Assembly: GCA_001510455.1 (NCBI GenBank)
Contig: LFFH01000051.1
Span: 1 to 45,015, forward strand
Reading direction: 5' to 3'
DNA: 45,015 bases
Source: Actinobacteria bacterium casp-actino8
GTDB lineage: Bacteria > Actinomycetota > Acidimicrobiia > Acidimicrobiales > Ilumatobacteraceae
This document shows, piece by piece, positions 40,989 through 45,015 of this stretch. A program made the position numbers and the translations under genes. The notes below the pieces were generated by a model. It saw only the letters and a list, made by a program, of their open reading frames with translations. It ran no database searches and was not told the origin of the DNA. Numbering within the stretch: the first letter of the stretch is position 1; each line of letters starts with the position of its first letter.

Positions 40989-43900
40989 TGCCCCGTCGCG
41001 ACGACCTCTCGTCGATCCTCATCATCGGATCCGGCCCGATCGTGATCGGTCAGGCGTGCGAATTCGACTATTCGGGTACGCAGGCCTGTCGAGTGCTGAA
41101 GGACGAGGGCTACCGCGTCATTCTCGCCAACTCGAATCCGGCCACGATCATGACCGATCCCGATTTCGCGCACCGGACCTACATCGAACCACTGACGTGG
41201 GAAGTGGTGGCGCGCATCATCGAACGTGAGCGGCCCGACGCCGTGTTGCCGACCCTCGGTGGCCAGACCGGCCTCAACACCGCCATGGCTCTTTTCGAGC
41301 GCGGTCTGGTCGGCGTTCCCGGCACTCCCGAGTTGATCGGGGCCAACGCCGAGGCGATCGCCACGGCTGAGGACCGCGAGAAGTTCAAGGAGGCGATGAT
41401 CGAGATCGGCCTGTCGGTGCCGAGAAGCGGTATCGCGCACACCGTCGACGAGGCTCGCGGCGTCATGGCCGAGATAGGCCTACCGGTCATCATCCGCCCG
41501 GCGTACATCCTCGGTGGACGGGGGACCGGAATCGCGTCGACAGCCGACGAGTTCGAGCGGTTGGCTCGACTAGGACTCGAGGCCAGTCCGATCAGCGAGA
41601 TCCTCATCGAGAAGAGCATCGCTGGTTGGAAGGAGTACGAGCTCGAGGTGATGCGTGATCGAGCCGACAACTGCGTGATCATCTGCTCGATCGAGAACTT
41701 CGATCCGATGGGTGTCCACACCGGCGACTCGATCACCGTGGCTCCGGCCCAAACGCTGAGTGACGTCGAATATCAGCGAATGCGCGACGCCGCCTTCGCC
41801 TGTATCCGACGCGTGGGTGTCGAGACCGGTGGGTCGAACGTCCAGTTCGCCGTCGACCCGTCGACGGGTGAACAAGTCGTGATCGAGATGAATCCTCGTG
41901 TCTCTCGATCGAGCGCCCTGGCGTCGAAGGCGACCGGATTTCCGATCGCCAAGATCGCCGCCAAGCTGGCGATCGGCTACACCCTCGACGAGATCCCGAA
42001 CGACATCACCCGCATGACGCCGGCGAGTTTCGAGCCGACGATCGACTACGTGGTGACCAAGATTCCGCGGTGGGCCTTCGAGAAGCTGCCGGGCACTTCC
42101 GGAGTGCTCGGAACTCAGATGCAAAGCGTCGGCGAAGTCATGTCGATCGGTCGTACGTTCCCGGAGAGCTTGCAGAAGGCCTTGCGATCATTGGAACAAG
42201 GGAGAGCCGGACTGAACGCCGATGCCGCCGAGAAGCAGTTCGACGATCTGAGCGACGACGATCTCCTCGCGCGAATCGCGATCCCCACTCCCGAACGAAT
42301 CTTCCAGATCGGCGAACTCCTGCGACGGGGACTGTCGATCGAGGCGATCCACGAGGCGTGCCGCGTCGATCCGTGGTTCCTCGATCAGATGTCGATCCTG
42401 ATCGAAGAACGTCTGCGAATCGAGACGATGTCGATCGACACGCTGGAGCCGCGCCACTGGAAGCGGATCAAGCGACTCGGATTCAGTGATGCCCAGCTGG
42501 CTCACTTGTGGGCGCGGAACGAGGACGAGGTCCGAGCGGCGCGGGTCGCAGCGGGTGTGCTGCCCACTTACAAGACCGTCGACACGTGTTCGGCCGAATT
42601 CGCCGCCGAGACCCCGTATCACTATTCGACCTACGAGGACGAGAGCGAGATCCGCGAATCCGATCGCCCGCGCGTGGTGATCCTCGGCTCGGGTCCGAAT
42701 CGAATCGGCCAGGGCATCGAATTCGACTACTGCTGTGTGCACGCGTCGTTCGCGTTGCGCGACGCCGGATTCGAAACGGTCATGGTGAACTGCAATCCCG
42801 AAACCGTCTCCACCGACTACGACACCTCCGACCGTCTGTACTTCGAGCCACTCACCAAAGAAGACGTGATGAACGTGATCGAAGCCGAAACCGCGGCATC
42901 CGGTGGCCGGTCGCCCAAGGTGATCGTTTCGTTGGGTGGGCAGACTCCGCTCAAGTTGTCGGGTCAGATTCCGACCGAGCTGATCGCCGGGACCTCTCCG
43001 TCGTCGATCGATCTGGCCGAGGACCGTGAGAAGTGGAACGAGTTGTGTGATCGTCTGCGCATTCCTCAACCTCCGGGTGGAACGGCGGTGAATCTCGCCG
43101 AGGCCGAGGACATCGTGGCTCGGGTCGGTTTCCCCGTCCTGGTGCGACCGAGCTACGTGCTCGGCGGTCGAGCGATGCAGATCGTGCACGACCGCGATCA
43201 TCTGGCGCGGGCGATGGCCGAACTGTCGGGTTTCGGCAGCCTCGGAAAAGAGGGTGGCCTCTCGGCCGAACGTCCGGTTCTCGTCGACCGCTTCCTCGAG
43301 GACGCGACCGAAGTCGACGTCGATGCCATTCGCGACCACACGGGTGAAGTTCTCATCGGTGGGGTCATGGAGCACGTGGAGGAGGCCGGCGTGCACTCCG
43401 GTGACTCGGCCTGTGCCATTCCTCCTCAGACGCTTCCCTCCTGGGTGGTCGAGGTCATTCGTGCCTACACCGAAGCCATTGCCGAAGCTCTCGACGTTCG
43501 TGGCTTGATCAACGTGCAGTATGCAGTGGCCGGCACCAACGTGTTCGTGATCGAGGCGAATCCGCGAGCCAGTCGAACCGTTCCGTTCGTGGCCAAGGCG
43601 ACCGGAGTCCCGCTCGCCAAGGTCGCAACTCGCGTGATGCTGGGTGCGACACTCGCCGAACTTCGCAGCGAAGGGCTACTGGTCGACTCGGTGCTCGACG
43701 GTGGGCGGGTCGCCATCAAAGAAGCGGTCCTGCCGTTCAATCGTTTCCCCGAGGTCGATACGGCACTCGGACCCGAGATGCGCTCGACGGGTGAAGTGAT
43801 GGGTATCGACTCGTCCTTCGGACGTGCCTTCTACAAGGCGGAATTGGCGGCCGGAACCGTGTTGCCGAACAGTGGCACGGTCTTTTTGTCGCTGGCTGAT

Positions 43901-44275
43901 TCCGACAAGCCAGCCGGCATCGTCGTCGCCAAACACTTGCGTCAACTGGGTTTCCTCGTCGCAGCCACTCGCGGAACCGCCGACTATCTCGCTCGTTTCG
44001 GACTCGCTGTCGATCGCACGGTCGACAAGGTCAGCGAACAGGCCGGTGAGACAGCGGTCGATCTCATCGCCGGTGGTGCGATTTCGTTCGTCATCAACAC
44101 TCCGCAGGGTCGGGGTGGTCGAACGGACGGTGAGGCCATTCGCAAAGCTGCCAACATGTATCGCGTGCCGTCGGTGACCACCGTGGAAGCCGCGTTGGCC
44201 GCCGTACGTGGTCTGGCCGAACAGTGGGATCACCCGATCGACGTGTGCAGTCTGCAGGAGCATCACGGGCGATGA
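40988..44275 (+). CDS. carB: carbamoyl phosphate synthase large subunit
   Basis: A 1095-residue synthase with two homologous ATP-grasp halves: the first begins [19 protein letters not shown] and makes carboxyphosphate, the second begins [20 protein letters not shown] and phosphorylates carbamate. [19 protein letters not shown] and [19 protein letters not shown] are the matching ATP-grasp motifs. The C-terminal MGS-like allosteric domain ([20 protein letters not shown] onwards, about residue 965) should bind UMP or ornithine. It follows carA and overlaps pyrD (ATGA). Confidence 0.97.
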   Translation: MPRRDDLSSILIIGSGPIVIGQACEFDYSGTQACRVLKDEGYRVILANSNPATIMTDPDFAHRTYIEPLTWEVVARIIERERPDAVLPTLGGQTGLNTAMALFERGLVGVPGTPELIGANAEAIATAEDREKFKEAMIEIGLSVPRSGIAHTVDEARGVMAEIGLPVIIRPAYILGGRGTGIASTADEFERLARLGLEASPISEILIEKSIAGWKEYELEVMRDRADNCVIICSIENFDPMGVHTGDSITVAPAQTLSDVEYQRMRDAAFACIRRVGVETGGSNVQFAVDPSTGEQVVIEMNPRVSRSSALASKATGFPIAKIAAKLAIGYTLDEIPNDITRMTPASFEPTIDYVVTKIPRWAFEKLPGTSGVLGTQMQSVGEVMSIGRTFPESLQKALRSLEQGRAGLNADAAEKQFDDLSDDDLLARIAIPTPERIFQIGELLRRGLSIEAIHEACRVDPWFLDQMSILIEERLRIETMSIDTLEPRHWKRIKRLGFSDAQLAHLWARNEDEVRAARVAAGVLPTYKTVDTCSAEFAAETPYHYSTYEDESEIRESDRPRVVILGSGPNRIGQGIEFDYCCVHASFALRDAGFETVMVNCNPETVSTDYDTSDRLYFEPLTKEDVMNVIEAETAASGGRSPKVIVSLGGQTPLKLSGQIPTELIAGTSPSSIDLAEDREKWNELCDRLRIPQPPGGTAVNLAEAEDIVARVGFPVLVRPSYVLGGRAMQIVHDRDHLARAMAELSGFGSLGKEGGLSAERPVLVDRFLEDATEVDVDAIRDHTGEVLIGGVMEHVEEAGVHSGDSACAIPPQTLPSWVVEVIRAYTEAIAEALDVRGLINVQYAVAGTNVFVIEANPRASRTVPFVAKATGVPLAKVATRVMLGATLAELRSEGLLVDSVLDGGRVAIKEAVLPFNRFPEVDTALGPEMRSTGEVMGIDSSFGRAFYKAELAAGTVLPNSGTVFLSLADSDKPAGIVVAKHLRQLGFLVAATRGTADYLARFGLAVDRTVDKVSEQAGETAVDLIAGGAISFVINTPQGRGGRTDGEAIRKAANMYRVPSVTTVEAALAAVRGLAEQWDHPIDVCSLQEHHGR

Positions 44276-45015
44276 CGTTCGGCGACGTTGACACGCGTGT
44301 GCGAGTCGGCTCGGTCGAACTCGCACACGCCGTCATGACGGCGTCGGGAACTTCGGGGCACGGTGCCGAACTCGGCCATTACTTCCCCCTGTCCGAACTC
44401 GGGGCAGTGGTGGTGAAGTCGTTGTCGGTCATGCCGTGGGCCGGTAACCCGTCACCGCGACTGCATCCTCTGCCGCACGGAATGATCAATGCCGTGGGTC
44501 TCCAGGGGCCCGGAGTCTCGGCGTGGTTCGACGAGCACCTTGATCAGCTCGCCCGCCACGGAGCCCGCACTGTCATCAGTTTGTGGGGGAGAAGTGTCGA
44601 CGAGTACCGACGGGCGGCCGAGATCGTCGCCTCACGGCTCGCGGCATCGGATGCCGACCATGTGGTCTCGGTCGAGGTCAACTTGTCGTGTCCGAATCTC
44701 GAAGGACGCCGAGGCATCTTCGCTCACGACGCGACACTGTCGGCCGAAGTCGTGGACGCGTGTCTGCCGGTCGGTCGTCCCCTGTGGGCCAAGTTGAGTC
44801 CGAACACCGATCGATTGGTCGAGGTGGCCTCGGCTGTGCACGCAGCCGGAGCCGAGGCGGTGACCCTCGTGAACACGGTCGTGGGTCTCGTTCTCGACGA
44901 TGCCGGTGATCCGGTGCTCGGCAACGGCGGTGGAGGCCTGTCGGGGCCGATGATCCACCCGGTCGCCGTTCGCGCCGTCTCCGATGTTCGCGAGGGGTGT
45001 CCCGATCTCCCCATC
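44272..45015 (+). CDS. pyrD: dihydroorotate dehydrogenase, class 1 (3' end outside window)
   Basis: The first 248 residues of a flavoprotein oxidising dihydroorotate to orotate. [26 protein letters not shown] and NAVGLQGPG match the class 1 flavin and substrate loops; EVNLSCPN holds the substrate Asn, AKLSPN and TLVNTVVG follow, and the Gly-rich [18 protein letters not shown] is the flavin phosphate site. The soluble, class 1B-like type would normally need PyrK for NAD; no pyrK lies upstream, so look downstream. The ATG overlaps the carB stop. Confidence 0.93.
   Translation, partial: MTFGDVDTRVRVGSVELAHAVMTASGTSGHGAELGHYFPLSELGAVVVKSLSVMPWAGNPSPRLHPLPHGMINAVGLQGPGVSAWFDEHLDQLARHGARTVISLWGRSVDEYRRAAEIVASRLAASDADHVVSVEVNLSCPNLEGRRGIFAHDATLSAEVVDACLPVGRPLWAKLSPNTDRLVEVASAVHAAGAEAVTLVNTVVGLVLDDAGDPVLGNGGGGLSGPMIHPVAVRAVSDVREGCPDLPI

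Overview
The window is a gene-dense, high-GC stretch of bacterial chromosome with no mobile elements, tRNA/rRNA genes or CRISPR. Gene content and order point to an actinobacterium: mtrA/mtrB/lpqB-like trio, DUF3040 protein, mraZ-headed division and cell wall (dcw) cluster with sepF and yggT, TraR/DksA protein between ileS and lspA, and a pyrR-led pyrimidine operon. The absence of murF and divIVA from their usual places, and the short LpqB, suggest a lineage away from Streptomyces and Mycobacterium, possibly Acidimicrobiia. That placement is inference.

Layout. 1-3.1 kb: end of an unknown + strand gene, then glycerol kinase (glpK) and a small membrane protein, divergent from 6-phosphofructokinase (pfkA). 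3.1-7 kb (minus strand): small membrane protein, inositol-monophosphatase-like enzyme, OmpR-type regulator, sensor kinase and GerMN lipoprotein. 7-13.2 kb (plus): polyprenol-phosphate glycosyltransferase, DNA polymerase IV, DUF3040 protein, ROK sugar kinase, acyl-CoA dehydrogenase with a coupled small protein, HNH protein, lipoate/octanoate ligase-like protein. 13.2-14.9 kb (minus): secreted M23 peptidase with four peptidoglycan-binding domains. 15-31.5 kb: mraZ-rsmH-ftsL-ftsI-murE-mraY-murD-ftsW-murG-murC-murB-ftsQ-ftsZ-yggS-sepF-yggT, mostly joined by ATGA/GTGA overlaps. 31.5-37 kb: ileS, traR/dksA-like, lspA, rluD-like. 37-45 kb: pyrR-pyrB-pyrC-carA-carB-pyrD, cut by the window end.

The dcw genes make lipid II precursors and assemble the divisome. 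The pyr genes make orotate from bicarbonate, glutamine and aspartate. Regulation is the most informative part: repeats fitting a MraZ operator lie just upstream of a TTGACA promoter for mraZ; a PyrR-binding RNA loop abuts the pyrR ribosome-binding site; an AT-rich island before carA carries a promoter overlapped by an arginine-box-like palindrome; and several genes start exactly six bases after a TANNNT -10 element, implying leaderless mRNAs, including one divergent pair sharing a 10-bp core.

No wholly new multi-gene system is evident. The oddities worth following are the regulatory sites, the basic low-complexity tails on the membrane divisome proteins, a cysteine-less DksA-like protein with a histone-H1-like tail, a divergent MurG, and missing neighbours (murF, divIVA, pgeF).
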